DNA from: Amphritea pacifica
Lineage (GTDB): Bacteria; Pseudomonadota; Gammaproteobacteria; Pseudomonadales; Balneatricaceae
Reading direction: 5' to 3'
Length of the DNA: 47,357 nucleotides
Assembly: GCF_016924145.1 (NCBI RefSeq)
Contig: NZ_JAFFZO010000022.1
Coordinates: forward strand, 1 to 47,357
Below, one piece after another: positions 9,807 through 19,027 of this stretch. The notes beneath the pieces were generated by a model. It was not told the origin of the DNA. It searched no databases and worked only from the letters and a program-made list of their open reading frames with translations. Position numbers and translations under genes: made by a program. The first letter of the stretch is position 1. Every line of letters begins with the position of its first letter.

Positions 9807-11708
9807 CTAAATCATCTGCTTCTGTTTAAGCAATTCGATGACTTTATCGGCAGCCTCTTCAGGTGTCATCTCAACTGTTTTCAGGTCGAGTTCTGGCTGT
9901 TGTGGCGCTTCGTATGGAGAGTCGATGCCGGTGAAGTTTTTCAGTTCTCCCCGACGGGCTTTCTTGTAAAGGCCCTTAACATCACGGTCTTCTGCAACTT
10001 CCAGCGGCGTGTTGACGTAGATCTCGATAAACTCGCCCTCTTCCAGCATGTCTCTGGCCATCTTTCTTTCTGCACGGAAAGGTGAGATGAACGAGGACAA
10101 GACGATCAGGCCTGCATCAACCATCAGTTTGGCGACTTCAGCAATACGGCGGATGTTTTCCACCCGGTCCTGATCGGTGAAGCCCAGGTCTTTATTGAGA
10201 CCATGACGCACGTTATCCCCATCCAGCAGGTAGGTGTGGTGACCAGCGGCCAGCAGTTTCTGTTCCACCAGATCGGCGATGGTGGATTTGCCGGAACCGG
10301 ATAAGCCTGTCAGCCAGATAACGCACGGTTTCTGGGTTTTCAGCGCGGCGCGGACCTCTTTGTTTACTTCGGTATGCTGCACGGTGATGTTGGTGCTGCG
10401 GCGAAGGGCAAAGTTGATCAGACCTGCACCGACGGTGTTGTTGGTCATCCGGTCGATGAGGATAAAGCTGCCGGTATCGCGGTTGGCTTTATAGGGGTCA
10501 AAGGCGATATCCCGGTCCAGACTGATATTACACTCGCCGATACCGTTGAGTTCCAGTTTTTTGGCCGCCAGGTGTTCCATGGTATTGACGTTTACCTGGT
10601 GTTTGATACCGGTGACAGAGGCGGTAACGGTTTTGGTGCCGATCTGCATCAGATAGGTACGGCCCGGCATCAGTGGCTCTTCATGCATCCAGATCACAGT
10701 GGTTTCAAACTGTTTTCCGATGGAGGCAGGTTCTTCCGCCGAGGTGATCATATCGCCCCGGGATATGTCGATCTCATCATTCAGTGTCAGAGTGATGGAC
10801 TGGCCTGCCACGGCCCGCTCCAGATTGCCATCATAGGTGGAGATAGTGGCAATGGTGCTCTCTTTACCCGATGGCAGGGCACGGATGCGGTCTCCAGGCT
10901 TCACGATACCGCTGGCCAGCTGGCCTGAGAAACCACGGAAGTCGAGGTTGGGCCGGTTAACCCACTGGACTGCCATACGGAAGGGGGCTTTCTGCATCAG
11001 CTCATCATCGACCTGAACTGTTTCCAGATACCCCATCAGGGTTGTACCGTGATACCAGGGCATGTTGTTGCTGGGTTCGGTAATGTTGTCACCGGCCAGT
11101 GCTGACATCGGGATAAAGGTGGTTTCTTCAATACCGATCTGTTTGGCAAATGCGGTGTAGTCATCCATGATCTGGTTGTAGGTTTTTTCGGAGTAATCCA
11201 CCAGATCCATTTTGTTGATCGCGACCACAATGTGAGGAATACCGATCAGCGATGCCAGGTAGGTGTGACGACGGGTCTGGGTGAGGATGCCGCGACGGGC
11301 GTCGACCATCAGAATAGCCACATCGGCCGTGGATGCGCCGGTGACCATGTTGCGGGTGTATTGCTCATGCCCGGGAGTGTCAGCCACGATAAATTTGCGC
11401 TTGTCGGTGGAGAAAAAGCGGTAAGCGACATCGATGGTGATGCCCTGTTCCCGTTCTGCTGCCAGGCCATCAACCAGCAGGGCGAAGTCGATGTTATCGC
11501 CCTGGGTGCCGAACTTTTTGGACTCAGCTTCAACCGCTGCCAACTGGTCTTCAAACAGCAGCTTTGATTCATACAGCAGGCGACCGATCAGGGTGCTTTT
11601 GCCATCGTCTACACTACCGCAGGTGATAAAACGCAGCAGGCTTTTCTGTTCGTGATCTTTGAGGTATTGAACGATATCCTCGGATATCATGTCTGATGAA
11701 TGTGCCAT
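9807..11708 (-). CDS. cysNC: Bifunctional sulfate adenylyltransferase subunit 1 / APS kinase
   Basis: Makes PAPS from sulfate with CysD. Residues 1 to about 440 are the CysN GTPase: G1 [10 protein letters not shown]3 DTPGHEQY, G4 NKMD, then EF-Tu-like beta domains. From about 450 the CysC kinase has the P-loop GLSGSGKST, then [16 protein letters not shown] and the FISPFRAER segment. Its start overlaps the last base region of the cysD stop at 11708, so the pair is coupled. The N/C fusion occurs in many proteobacteria. Placement in a polysaccharide region, together with cysQ, hints that PAPS may also serve polymer sulfation (inference). Confidence 0.95.
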   Translation of the reverse strand: MAHSSDMISEDIVQYLKDHEQKSLLRFITCGSVDDGKSTLIGRLLYESKLLFEDQLAAVEAESKKFGTQGDNIDFALLVDGLAAEREQGITIDVAYRFFSTDKRKFIVADTPGHEQYTRNMVTGASTADVAILMVDARRGILTQTRRHTYLASLIGIPHIVVAINKMDLVDYSEKTYNQIMDDYTAFAKQIGIEETTFIPMSALAGDNITEPSNNMPWYHGTTLMGYLETVQVDDELMQKAPFRMAVQWVNRPNLDFRGFSGQLASGIVKPGDRIRALPSGKESTIATISTYDGNLERAVAGQSITLTLNDEIDISRGDMITSAEEPASIGKQFETTVIWMHEEPLMPGRTYLMQIGTKTVTASVTGIKHQVNVNTMEHLAAKKLELNGIGECNISLDRDIAFDPYKANRDTGSFILIDRMTNNTVGAGLINFALRRSTNITVQHTEVNKEVRAALKTQKPCVIWLTGLSGSGKSTIADLVEQKLLAAGHHTYLLDGDNVRHGLNKDLGFTDQDRVENIRRIAEVAKLMVDAGLIVLSSFISPFRAERKMARDMLEEGEFIEIYVNTPLEVAEDRDVKGLYKKARRGELKNFTGIDSPYEAPQQPELDLKTVEMTPEEAADKVIELLKQKQMI

Positions 11709-13453
11709 TAGAAGTAGCCCTCCTGCTTTTTCTTCTCCATTGATGCGGCGGAATCGTGGTCGATCATGCGGCCCTGACGTTCAGATGTTTTGGTCAGCAG
11801 CATCTCCTGGATGATCGCTGGCAGGGTGTCAGCTTCAGACTCAACAGCACCGGTCAGTGGGTAACAGCCGAGCGTTCTGAAACGGACTTTCTTCATCATC
11901 GGGACTTCATTGGGTTGTAGCGGCATGCGCTCATCATCCACCATAATCAGCGTGCCATCCCGTTCTACTACCGGGCGTTCGGCGGACAGGTAGAGCGGCA
12001 CAATTGGAATCTGTTCCAGATAGATGTATTGCCAGATATCCAGCTCGGTCCAGTTTGACAGTGGGAACACCCGGATCGACTCGCCGGGACGCTTATTGGC
12101 GTTATAGTTTTTCCACAGTTCCGGGCGCTGATTTTTCGGGTCCCAGCGGTGGTCTGCGGTGCGGAAAGAGAAGATACGCTCTTTAGCGCGGGACTTCTCT
12201 TCATCGCGGCGTGCACCGCCAAAGGCCACATCAAATTTGAATTTATTCAGGGCCTGTTTGAGACCTTCGGTTTTCATAATGTCGGTATGCAGTGCTGACC
12301 CGTGGGTAAACGGGTTGATACCTTTTTCAACCCCTTCCGGGTTCATATAGGTGATCAGCTCGACCCCCAGCTTTTTCACCAGCTCATCCCGGAAGGTGTA
12401 CATATCGCGGAACTTCCAGCCGGTATCTACATGCAGCAGAGGAAACGGTGGCTTGGATGGGTGGAAGGCTTTCATCGCCAGATGCAGCATCACAGCGCTG
12501 TCCTTACCGATGGAATATAGCATGACCGGGTTGTCGGCTTTGGAAACCACTTCGCGCATTATTTGAATGCTTTCTGCTTCCAGTCTCTCTAGGTGTGTTA
12601 ATGCCATCGTGTTCCTCACATATGACTGAGTGTGTTCGTGTTTATCAGCGGCTGGCGTTGCGGCCGGTTTAGCGCTGCGCGGTGATGTTGCATACGTTAA
12701 CAGGGTGATCTGTGACTGGCTTGCCAGCCATTGCTGGATATCTTGGTATCGTGTCAGTGGTGCACTGTGAAACGAAACGATCATCTCTTGCTTCAGTTGT
12801 GCACTGAGGCGCTCCAGGAAGTGGATGATTGAGCGGCTGTCTGGTTTGCCAGCGTTTGCCAGCCAGTATAGTTTGCCTCTGAAATCCTGCACATAGATCG
12901 CATAACCGCAAATGCCTGAGACGTTTTCAGTATCAGTGATTTTCAGGGAGGCGATACCGCCTTTCAGTATTTTCCGCTTTTTTATCTGGGCGTCGGATTC
13001 TGCCGGAGAGCCGACAAAATCAGGGTGGTGCTGAACCAGCCATTCACTTGCAGATTCAGTGGTTTCCGTCGAAGGGGGAGGGGCAATTCCCCACTCTTTA
13101 AGATAACGGCTGATGGTTTTCGTCGATAACGGATGCTGGCGATTACCAAACCACTCCTGCACGGCTTGTGTGGTCCATAATCCGCCATCTTCCGGCAGAC
13201 CTGCCAGCATATATTTGAGACATTCGTCTGCCGTCCCCGGGCCGGATGTCCCACTGCGGGGTCTGCCCCGTTTACCGATATTGATCGCTTCCCAACCGCC
13301 CGCTATAAAACGTTTATGGGCTGAAATTATGGTTGGGTGAGACAGGCCTGTCTTCTGCCTGATGACGGCAAGTGTCGCTCCGCTGAGACGCAACTGTACC
13401 GCTTCTTTTCTCAGTTTGTTCAGCGCTGTAGCAGAGAGTTTCTTGCCATTCAT
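11708..13453 (-). CDS. cysD: IS630-like transposase domain fused to CysD (sulfate adenylyltransferase subunit 2)
   Basis: One 581-residue frame. Residues 283-581 (from the internal ATG at 12605-12607, [15 protein letters not shown]) are a full-length CysD with the ATP-pyrophosphatase loop [14 protein letters not shown]. Residues 1 to about 265 resemble an IS630-family transposase: HTH at about 24-50 ([15 protein letters not shown]), winged HTH at about 92-126 ([22 protein letters not shown]), then a DDE-type remnant ([23 protein letters not shown]). The LDN aspartate position reads SFH and the final NPxE segment is missing, so it should not be catalytic. The linker is the translated former cysD leader: TGAGGAACACG, a good ribosome binding site, still precedes the internal ATG, so free CysD can probably also be made. 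A strong promoter lies just upstream of the long frame. Confidence 0.85.
   Translation of the reverse strand: MNGKKLSATALNKLRKEAVQLRLSGATLAVIRQKTGLSHPTIISAHKRFIAGGWEAINIGKRGRPRSGTSGPGTADECLKYMLAGLPEDGGLWTTQAVQEWFGNRQHPLSTKTISRYLKEWGIAPPPSTETTESASEWLVQHHPDFVGSPAESDAQIKKRKILKGGIASLKITDTENVSGICGYAIYVQDFRGKLYWLANAGKPDSRSIIHFLERLSAQLKQEMIVSFHSAPLTRYQDIQQWLASQSQITLLTYATSPRSAKPAATPAADKHEHTQSYVRNTMALTHLERLEAESIQIMREVVSKADNPVMLYSIGKDSAVMLHLAMKAFHPSKPPFPLLHVDTGWKFRDMYTFRDELVKKLGVELITYMNPEGVEKGINPFTHGSALHTDIMKTEGLKQALNKFKFDVAFGGARRDEEKSRAKERIFSFRTADHRWDPKNQRPELWKNYNANKRPGESIRVFPLSNWTELDIWQYIYLEQIPIVPLYLSAERPVVERDGTLIMVDDERMPLQPNEVPMMKKVRFRTLGCYPLTGAVESEADTLPAIIQEMLLTKTSERQGRMIDHDSAASMEKKKQEGYF
12589..12607 (-). 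promoter_or_regulatory. Internal ribosome binding site and start for stand-alone CysD
   Basis: On the minus strand TGAGGAACACG precedes the ATG at 12605-12607 with GAGGA about 6 bases from the start. It lies within the fused frame and is read there as VRNT. It marks the canonical CysD N-terminus, giving a 299-residue protein close to the usual 302. Confidence 0.6.
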
Positions 13454-13479
13454 TATGAATATCCCGTGTAAGAATTGTG

Positions 13480-13508
13480 ATCATACAAAATTGGCGGTAT
13501 GCTGACAA
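13480..13508 (-). promoter_or_regulatory. Sigma-70 promoter for the fused cysD-cysNC operon
   Basis: Minus strand: TTGTCA (-35, 13503-13508), a 17-bp spacer, and TATGAT (-10, 13480-13485). Each hexamer matches consensus at five of six positions. The expected transcript start near 13473 leaves a 20-base leader before the ATG of the long fused frame. This supports expression of the transposase-derived part. Confidence 0.6.
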
Positions 13509-13573
13509 ACATTCTTGTTAAACATTAAGTGTCTTAATCATATTTTTGCGGCAATTGTTGCAATTGGCATGAG

Positions 13574-15364
13574 ATGGCACGAACTAAAAGTCAGAATATG
13601 GATTTTTCAGCCGGGTTAACCCTCTTTCTTCTTGTAACAGTGCTTTTGTTGCTGGTTTTTAGTCATATAGCTGCCGATATGATTCTGATGGCAGCAATGG
13701 GTGTGCTGATTGTCTCAAAAGTGCTGACGCCGACTGAAGCCCTGGCAGGTTTTTCAAACCCTGGCGTTATCACTATCGCGGCGTTCTACGTCATCGCCGC
13801 CGGCCTTAAAGAGACCGGAGCGGTTCGCTGGATTGGTCAGCTGTTGCTGGGTTCGCCTGAAAGTGAAAAGCGGGCGCTCTCCCGGGTGATTCTGCCCTCT
13901 GCGCTGTTAAGTGCATTTATGAACAATACAGCGGTTGTGGCGATGTTTATTCCGGCGGTGCAGGACTGGGCACGCCGGATCAGAATTCCGGTTTCAAAGC
14001 TGCTGTTACCCTTAAGTTATGCTGCGATTCTTGGTGGCACCTGTACGCTGATCGGTACCAGTACGAACCTGGTGGTCGATGGTCTGTTGCAGGCGAAAAC
14101 CGGTGTCGCGCTGGGGATGTTTGATCTGGCCTGGGTAGGCGTGCCGGTGTTGCTGATTGCCGGCGGACTGATTGTAGTGCTGGCACCTCTGGTGCTGCCA
14201 GATCGCAAAGGGGTGGTTGAGCAGTTGGAGTCTGCCCGGGAATATGTCGTTGAATTGCTGGTTAGCCCTGGCGGACCGATTGTCGGGAAGACTGTTGCTC
14301 AGGCCGGTCTGCGGCAACTGACCTATGGCTATCTTGTGGATATCAAACGCAGGGGACAGTTGTTAACAGCAGTGTCACCCGATGTCGAGCTGGAAGCCAA
14401 TGATGTGCTGGTGTTTATTGGTGCCCCGGAAAGTGCGCATGAGCTGCGTGGTGTTCGCGGGCTGGTGCCGCCCCATGGTGATCTTGGCAAGCTGGATATT
14501 GCCGTGCAGGAACGTTGCCTGGTGGAAGCGGTGGTCGGCCCTGAGTTTTTTGGTCTTGACCAGACCATTCGCGAATCGCGGTTTCGCAGTCGTTTCCGGG
14601 CGGCGATTCTGTCGGTGTGCCGTCAGGGGCACCGGCTGGATGGTAAGATCGGTGATATCCGTTTGCAGATGGGGGATACCCTGTTGATGGAAGCCAGCGA
14701 TGACTTTGTCAGCCAATACCGTTCGCGTCGGGATTTTCTGCTGGTCAGTGCGCTGAATGAGTCTACACCGCCGGACTTTGATAAGGCTCCGGTAGCAATC
14801 GGGACGCTGTTGTTGATGGTTCTGGCCAGTGCTGCGGGCCTTGTGTCTATCCTTGAAGCATCGATTATCGCTGCGGGAATGATGCTGGCCAGTCGGTGTG
14901 TCTCGGTTTCCCGGGCGCGCCGTAACGTTGATCTGTCGGTGCTGATTGTGATCGCTTCATCCTTTGCCCTGGGGGCTGCCATGGTGAAAACCGGCAATGC
15001 CCGCCTGATTGCTGAGGGGTTGCTGTTCAGTGATGCAATCACACCCTGGCAGGCACTGATTCTGATGTATCTGATTACGGTTCTGGTCACCGAGCTGATC
15101 ACCAACAATGCGGCAGCGGTGCTGATGTTTCCGGTGGCGATGTCTTTGGCAGAGCAACTGGGGGTGAGCTATATGCCCTTTGTTATTGCTATAATGTTTG
15201 CCGCTTCTGCCAGCTTTATCACCCCATTGGGTTATCAGACAAATCTGATGGTCTACGGTCCGGGGGGGTATCGCTTTACCGATTACGCCCGTCTGGGGAT
15301 ACCTTTGAGTATTACCGCCGGGGTCGTATCGCTGATTTTGATTCCGCTGATCTGGCCGTTTTGA
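13574..15364 (+). CDS. SLC13-type anion permease with two RCK_C domains, probable sulfate transporter
   Basis: 596-residue inner-membrane protein. Transmembrane blocks at the N-terminus (LTLFLLVTVLLLLVFSHIAA onward) and C-terminus flank a soluble middle with two TrkA-C/RCK_C-like domains (about 215-295, ending DVLVFIGAPESAHEL; about 305-390, ending GDTLLMEASDDF). The SLC13/DASS-like signatures are FMNNTAVVAMFIPAV with GTSTNLVVDG in the first half and ITNNAAAVLMFPVAMS with YQTNLMVYGPGGY in the second. It is divergent from the cysDNC operon across a 120-bp gap and next to cysQ, which points to sulfate as substrate, by context only. Confidence 0.8.
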   Translation: MARTKSQNMDFSAGLTLFLLVTVLLLLVFSHIAADMILMAAMGVLIVSKVLTPTEALAGFSNPGVITIAAFYVIAAGLKETGAVRWIGQLLLGSPESEKRALSRVILPSALLSAFMNNTAVVAMFIPAVQDWARRIRIPVSKLLLPLSYAAILGGTCTLIGTSTNLVVDGLLQAKTGVALGMFDLAWVGVPVLLIAGGLIVVLAPLVLPDRKGVVEQLESAREYVVELLVSPGGPIVGKTVAQAGLRQLTYGYLVDIKRRGQLLTAVSPDVELEANDVLVFIGAPESAHELRGVRGLVPPHGDLGKLDIAVQERCLVEAVVGPEFFGLDQTIRESRFRSRFRAAILSVCRQGHRLDGKIGDIRLQMGDTLLMEASDDFVSQYRSRRDFLLVSALNESTPPDFDKAPVAIGTLLLMVLASAAGLVSILEASIIAAGMMLASRCVSVSRARRNVDLSVLIVIASSFALGAAMVKTGNARLIAEGLLFSDAITPWQALILMYLITVLVTELITNNAAAVLMFPVAMSLAEQLGVSYMPFVIAIMFAASASFITPLGYQTNLMVYGPGGYRFTDYARLGIPLSITAGVVSLILIPLIWPF

Positions 15365-15471
15365 AGTGTTTATTTAAGGCCGGTTTATTTAATGTATTTT
15401 TATACGAAGGCCTGGCGATTTAACAGTATAGCTGTTTCGTCGCTTCATTATCTTAAAGTGAGAAGGATGCC

Positions 15472-16251
15472 ATGTTTAACAACCAAGATATTATCGCGCT
15501 GGCAAAGAGTGCTGGTGCCGCCATTATGGAGATCTATCAGCGGGATTTTGCGATCTCTGAAAAGAGTGACGAAAGCCCGTTAACCGAAGCGGATCTGGCA
15601 TCTCATCACTGTATCGTTGATGGATTGAAAACCCTGACACCAGAGATACCGGTGTTGTCGGAGGAGTCCGGTGGCAGTGAACATCAGGACCGGATTGCAT
15701 GGCAGAAATACTGGCTGATCGATCCGCTGGACGGTACCAAAGAGTTTATTAAGAAAAACGGTGAGTTTACGGTCAATATCGCCCTGATCGATCAGGGTAA
15801 AGCGGTGTTTGGTGTGGTTTATGCCCCGGCTCTGGGGGTGACCTACTGGGGTGATGCCGATGGCGCATTCAAAGAGAGTAATGGGCAGGTGACACCGATC
15901 CAGGTATCAGAGATCCCCGTTGAAGGCGCTGTATGGCGTGTTGTTGGCAGTCGTTCCCATCAGTCTGATGAGTTTAAAGCGTTTGTTAAGGGGCTTCCGG
16001 AAACCGAAGTAGTGTCGATGGGCAGCTCACTGAAGCTCTGCCTGGTGGCTGAGGGGGCGGCTGATATTTATCCCCGTCTGGGCTTAACCAGCGAGTGGGA
16101 CACTGCTGCAGCGCATGCGGTGGTTAGCGCTGCAGGAGGGCAGGTGCTGCAATATCCAGAACTGACGCCGCTGTTATACAACACTAGGCCTGAGACACTG
16201 CTAAACCCGTTCTTCATCGTCTGTGCCGATAAGTCGGATAAGTGGGCTTAA
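15472..16251 (+). CDS. cysQ: 3'(2'),5'-bisphosphate nucleotidase CysQ
   Basis: Hydrolyses PAP (3'-phosphoadenosine 5'-phosphate) to AMP, clearing the by-product of PAPS use. An inositol monophosphatase-fold protein with the metal-binding motifs EESGG and DPLDGTKEFIKKNGEF and the C-terminal SEWDTAAAHAVVSAAGG. At 259 residues it is about family length. AGAAGGA lies 7-13 bases before the ATG. It follows the permease by 107 bp and completes a sulfate activation set with cysDNC. Confidence 0.94.
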   Translation: MFNNQDIIALAKSAGAAIMEIYQRDFAISEKSDESPLTEADLASHHCIVDGLKTLTPEIPVLSEESGGSEHQDRIAWQKYWLIDPLDGTKEFIKKNGEFTVNIALIDQGKAVFGVVYAPALGVTYWGDADGAFKESNGQVTPIQVSEIPVEGAVWRVVGSRSHQSDEFKAFVKGLPETEVVSMGSSLKLCLVAEGAADIYPRLGLTSEWDTAAAHAVVSAAGGQVLQYPELTPLLYNTRPETLLNPFFIVCADKSDKWA

Positions 16252-16535
16252 AATAAGCTAATTGCGGCGATTACTGGGGTCTTGTGTCACCTGATGGTTT
16301 TATTGCCCCGGGTACCCAGAGAGCATGCTAGCGTCCCTCCCACAGGTGGTGCGGTAGGATGATGTGGTTGTAGGAGCCCCTTCCAGGGGCGATAGGTTAT
16401 TAGTTTTGTTGGTTTTTATCGCGACGGGACATCCTGAGAGCATGCTAGCGTCTCTCCCAGAGGTGGAGCGGTAGCAATATGCTTTTGTGTTAGGCGTGCA
16501 GGCATGGACCTCACGCGAGGAGAAAGGAGTTTTAT
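16252..16535. repeat. Hybrid family B/C REP fragments with two 18/19-bp modules
   Basis: Degenerate REPs mixing the two families: a C-like left arm TATTGCCCCGGG joined to a B-like right part GCGTCCCTCCCAC with the module at 16313-16330; then B-like GCGACGGG, a 19-base divergent module ACATCCTGAGAGCATGCTA at 16429-16447, and GCGTCTCTCCCAG. The second case places the module in the REP member opposite to the one used in the main family B array. The galE ribosome binding site (AGGAGAAAGGAG) is at the end. Confidence 0.7.
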
Positions 16536-17546
16536 ATGGCCATTCTGGTCACTGGCGGAGCCGGTTATATCGGTTCGCATACCGTAGTGATGTTGCTTGA
16601 GGCGGGTTATGAGGTGGTGGCGCTGGATAACCTCTGCAATAGCCACCCTGAGGTGTTCAATCGAATTGAGACCATTACCGGTAAACGACCTGCGTTTGTT
16701 AAGGGCGATATCCGGGACCGGGCCTGTCTGGATGCCCTATTTGCTGATTATACGGTTGATTCGGTTATCCATTTTGCCGGCTTGAAGGCGGTGGGGGAGT
16801 CGGTTGCCAAACCGCTTGAGTATTATCAGAACAATGTTCATGGTTCTGTTGTCCTGTGTGAAGCAATGGCTGCGGCGGGGGTTAAGCGGTTGGTGTTCAG
16901 CTCCTCTGCGACGGTTTATGGTGAAGATGCCCCGGTGCCCTATATTGAGACTATGCCAAGGGGCAAAACCTCTAATCCCTATGGCACCTCCAAAGCGATG
17001 GTAGAGCAGATTCTGACTGATCTGACACTTTCCGATCCGCAGTGGTCGGTTGCTCTGTTGCGCTATTTTAACCCTATCGGTGCCCATTCCAGTGGCCTGA
17101 TCGGTGAAGACCCTCAGGGCATTCCCAATAATCTGATGCCGTTTATCAGCCAGGTGGCAGTCGGTAAACGAGAGCAGCTATCTATTTTTGGTAACGATTA
17201 TGATACCGCTGACGGCACCTGTGTGCGTGATTATCTGCATGTGATGGATCTGGCGGAAGGGCATCTCAAATCGTTGAGCTGTCTGGATAAGCCGGGTACC
17301 CATATCTATAACCTGGGCACTGGTAACGGGCTGTCTGTACTGGAGATGGTTAACAGTTTTGTTGCGGTAACCGGGGTGGATATTCCCTATCAGTTTGCGC
17401 CAAGACGTGATGGCGATCTGCCTGCCTTCTGGGCCGATGCCGGTAAAGCTGAACGAGAGCTGGGCTGGAGCACCCGCTATTCGCTAGCGGATATGATGCA
17501 GGATACCTGGAAGTGGCAATCGCAGAATCCGGAGGGGTATAGATAA
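16536..17546 (+). CDS. galE: UDP-glucose 4-epimerase
   Basis: Interconverts UDP-glucose and UDP-galactose; NAD-dependent SDR enzyme. It has the Rossmann motif VTGGAGYIGSHT, the SSSATVYG serine segment and the catalytic YxxxK in NPYGTSKAMVEQ. RYFNPIGAH and the C-terminal RRDGDLPAFWADAGKAEREL are typical of GalE. 336 residues, close to E. coli GalE (338). A strong AAAGGAG precedes the ATG. It is isolated between repeat arrays, but the product fits the polysaccharide precursor pathway. Confidence 0.95.
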   Translation: MAILVTGGAGYIGSHTVVMLLEAGYEVVALDNLCNSHPEVFNRIETITGKRPAFVKGDIRDRACLDALFADYTVDSVIHFAGLKAVGESVAKPLEYYQNNVHGSVVLCEAMAAAGVKRLVFSSSATVYGEDAPVPYIETMPRGKTSNPYGTSKAMVEQILTDLTLSDPQWSVALLRYFNPIGAHSSGLIGEDPQGIPNNLMPFISQVAVGKREQLSIFGNDYDTADGTCVRDYLHVMDLAEGHLKSLSCLDKPGTHIYNLGTGNGLSVLEMVNSFVAVTGVDIPYQFAPRRDGDLPAFWADAGKAERELGWSTRYSLADMMQDTWKWQSQNPEGYR

Positions 17547-18116
17547 CCCTCGCTCTTGTAGGAGCGGCATCCTGCCGCGATGGTTTATCGCCCCTGGAAG
17601 GGGCTCCTACAGGGGGATGTATTGTAGGAGTGGCTTCCAGCCGCGATGTTTTATCGCCCCGGGACGGGGCTCCTACGGGTAGGATGTTTTGTAGGAGCGG
17701 CATCCTGCCGCGATGGTTTATCGCCCCTGGAAGGGGCTCCTACGGGGTGGGATGTATTGTAGGAGCGGCGTCCCGCCGCGATGGTTTATCGCCCCGGGAC
17801 GGGGTTCCTACGGGGTGTGATGTTTTGTAGGAGCGGCGTCCCGCCGCGAGGTTTTATCGCCCCTGGAAGGGGCTCCTACGGGGTGGGATGTATTGTAGTT
17901 GTAGGAGCGGCTTCCAGCCGCGATGGTTTATCGCCCCGGGTACCCAGAGGGCATGCTAACGGGGCTCCTACGGGGTAGGATGTTTTGTAGGAGTGGCGTC
18001 CCGCCGCGAGGTTTTATCGCCCTGGAAGGGGCTCCTACAGGGGGATGTATTGTAGTTGTAGGAGTGGCTTCCAGCCGCGATGTCCATGGCGATTAATCCA
18101 AAAATAGGTAAATACG
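17547..18116. repeat. Family C REP/BIME array upstream of the third RAYT
   Basis: Tandem BIMEs of GTAGGAGCGGCATCCTGCCG-CGAT and the inverted ATCGCCCCGGGACGGG-GCTCCTAC or ATCGCCCCTGGAAGG-GGCTCCTAC, with linker ACGGGGTGGGATGTATT. In REP orientation each has the GTAG foot known as the recognition mark for E. coli TnpA-REP. One 18-bp module (TACCCAGAGGGCATGCTA, 17941-17958) lies between CGCCCCGGG and ACGGGGC; several neighbouring copies are uninterrupted. Confidence 0.9.
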
Positions 18117-18563
18117 ATGAAAGGGAATTCATCTGCTTTGCGAAAAGGCCGGTTTTCTGAATCTGGCCGAATCTATCTGGTTACATTTGTAACCTATCAG
18201 CGAACCCCAATCTTTCATGACTTCGGTTGTGGCCGGATTGTTGTGTCTTCAATGCGCTTTTTGACGACATTATCAGATACCCTGGCATATGTAATTATGC
18301 CGGATCATGTTCATTGGTTGGTGGAACTGCGTGATGGTTCTCTTGAGCGTTCAGTCCATTCCCTCAAATCATTCTCAGCGAAAGAGATCAATAAAAAGCT
18401 CGGGTGGTCGGGGCATATTTGGCAAAAAGGTTTTCATGATCATGCTATCAGGGATGAAGAGGATTTAACGGAGATCGCACGTTATATTGTTATGAATCCC
18501 ATTCGGGCAGGGTTGGTGAAAAGTTGCAGAGAGTATGCGTTGTGGGATGCGGTTTGGGTGTAG
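18117..18563 (+). CDS. REP-associated tyrosine transposase (RAYT), copy 3
   Basis: 148-residue RAYT with the HUH motif MPDHVHWLV and the nucleophile region IARYIVMNPIRAGLV. The first 26 bases of the gene are nearly the same as in copies 1 and 2 and the ends match too, but the middle has diverged (for example HSLKSFSAKEINKKL against QSVKSVSSRKIKSQI). It lies in family C repeats, not B, so related RAYTs serve two different REP families. AGGTAAATACG is a weak ribosome binding site. Confidence 0.92.
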   Translation: MKGNSSALRKGRFSESGRIYLVTFVTYQRTPIFHDFGCGRIVVSSMRFLTTLSDTLAYVIMPDHVHWLVELRDGSLERSVHSLKSFSAKEINKKLGWSGHIWQKGFHDHAIRDEEDLTEIARYIVMNPIRAGLVKSCREYALWDAVWV

Positions 18564-19027
18564 GAGTGGCGTCCCGCCGCGAGGTTTTATCGCCCCGGGT
18601 ACCCAGAGGGCATGCTAACGGGGCTCCTACGGGTAGGATGTTTTGTAGGAGTGGCGTCCCGCCGCGAGGTTTATCGCCCCGGGACGGGGCTCCTACGGGG
18701 TGTAATGTATTGTAGGTGTAGGAGTGGCGTCCCGCCGCGATGGTTTATCGCCCCGGGTACCCAGAGGGCATGCTAACGGGGCTCCTACGGGGTGTAATGT
18801 ATTGTAGGTGTAGGAGTGGCGTCCCGCCGCGATGTTTTATCGCCCCGGGTACCCAGAGGGCATGCTAACGGGGCTCCTACGGGGTAGGATGTTTTGTAGG
18901 AGCGGCATCCTGCCGCGATGGTTTATCGCCCCTGGAAGGGGCTCCTACGGGGTGTGATGTTTTGTAGGAGTGGCTTCCAGTCGCGATGGTTTATCGCCCC
19001 TGGAAGGGGCTCCTAGGGGGTTAGTTC
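18564..19027. repeat. Family C REP/BIME array downstream of the third RAYT
   Basis: Continuing family C BIMEs. Full modules are at 18600-18617, 18758-18775 and 18850-18867, each between GCCCCGGG and ACGGGGC; empty forms occur between them (for example near 18675-18690). The array abuts the stop codon of manB on the minus strand. Confidence 0.9.

Noticed and set aside
17941-17958. Cloning polylinker contamination (the module creates GGTACC and GCATGC sites)
   Set aside because: The module is present in dozens of places with natural sequence drift and never with other polylinker sites or vector sequence.
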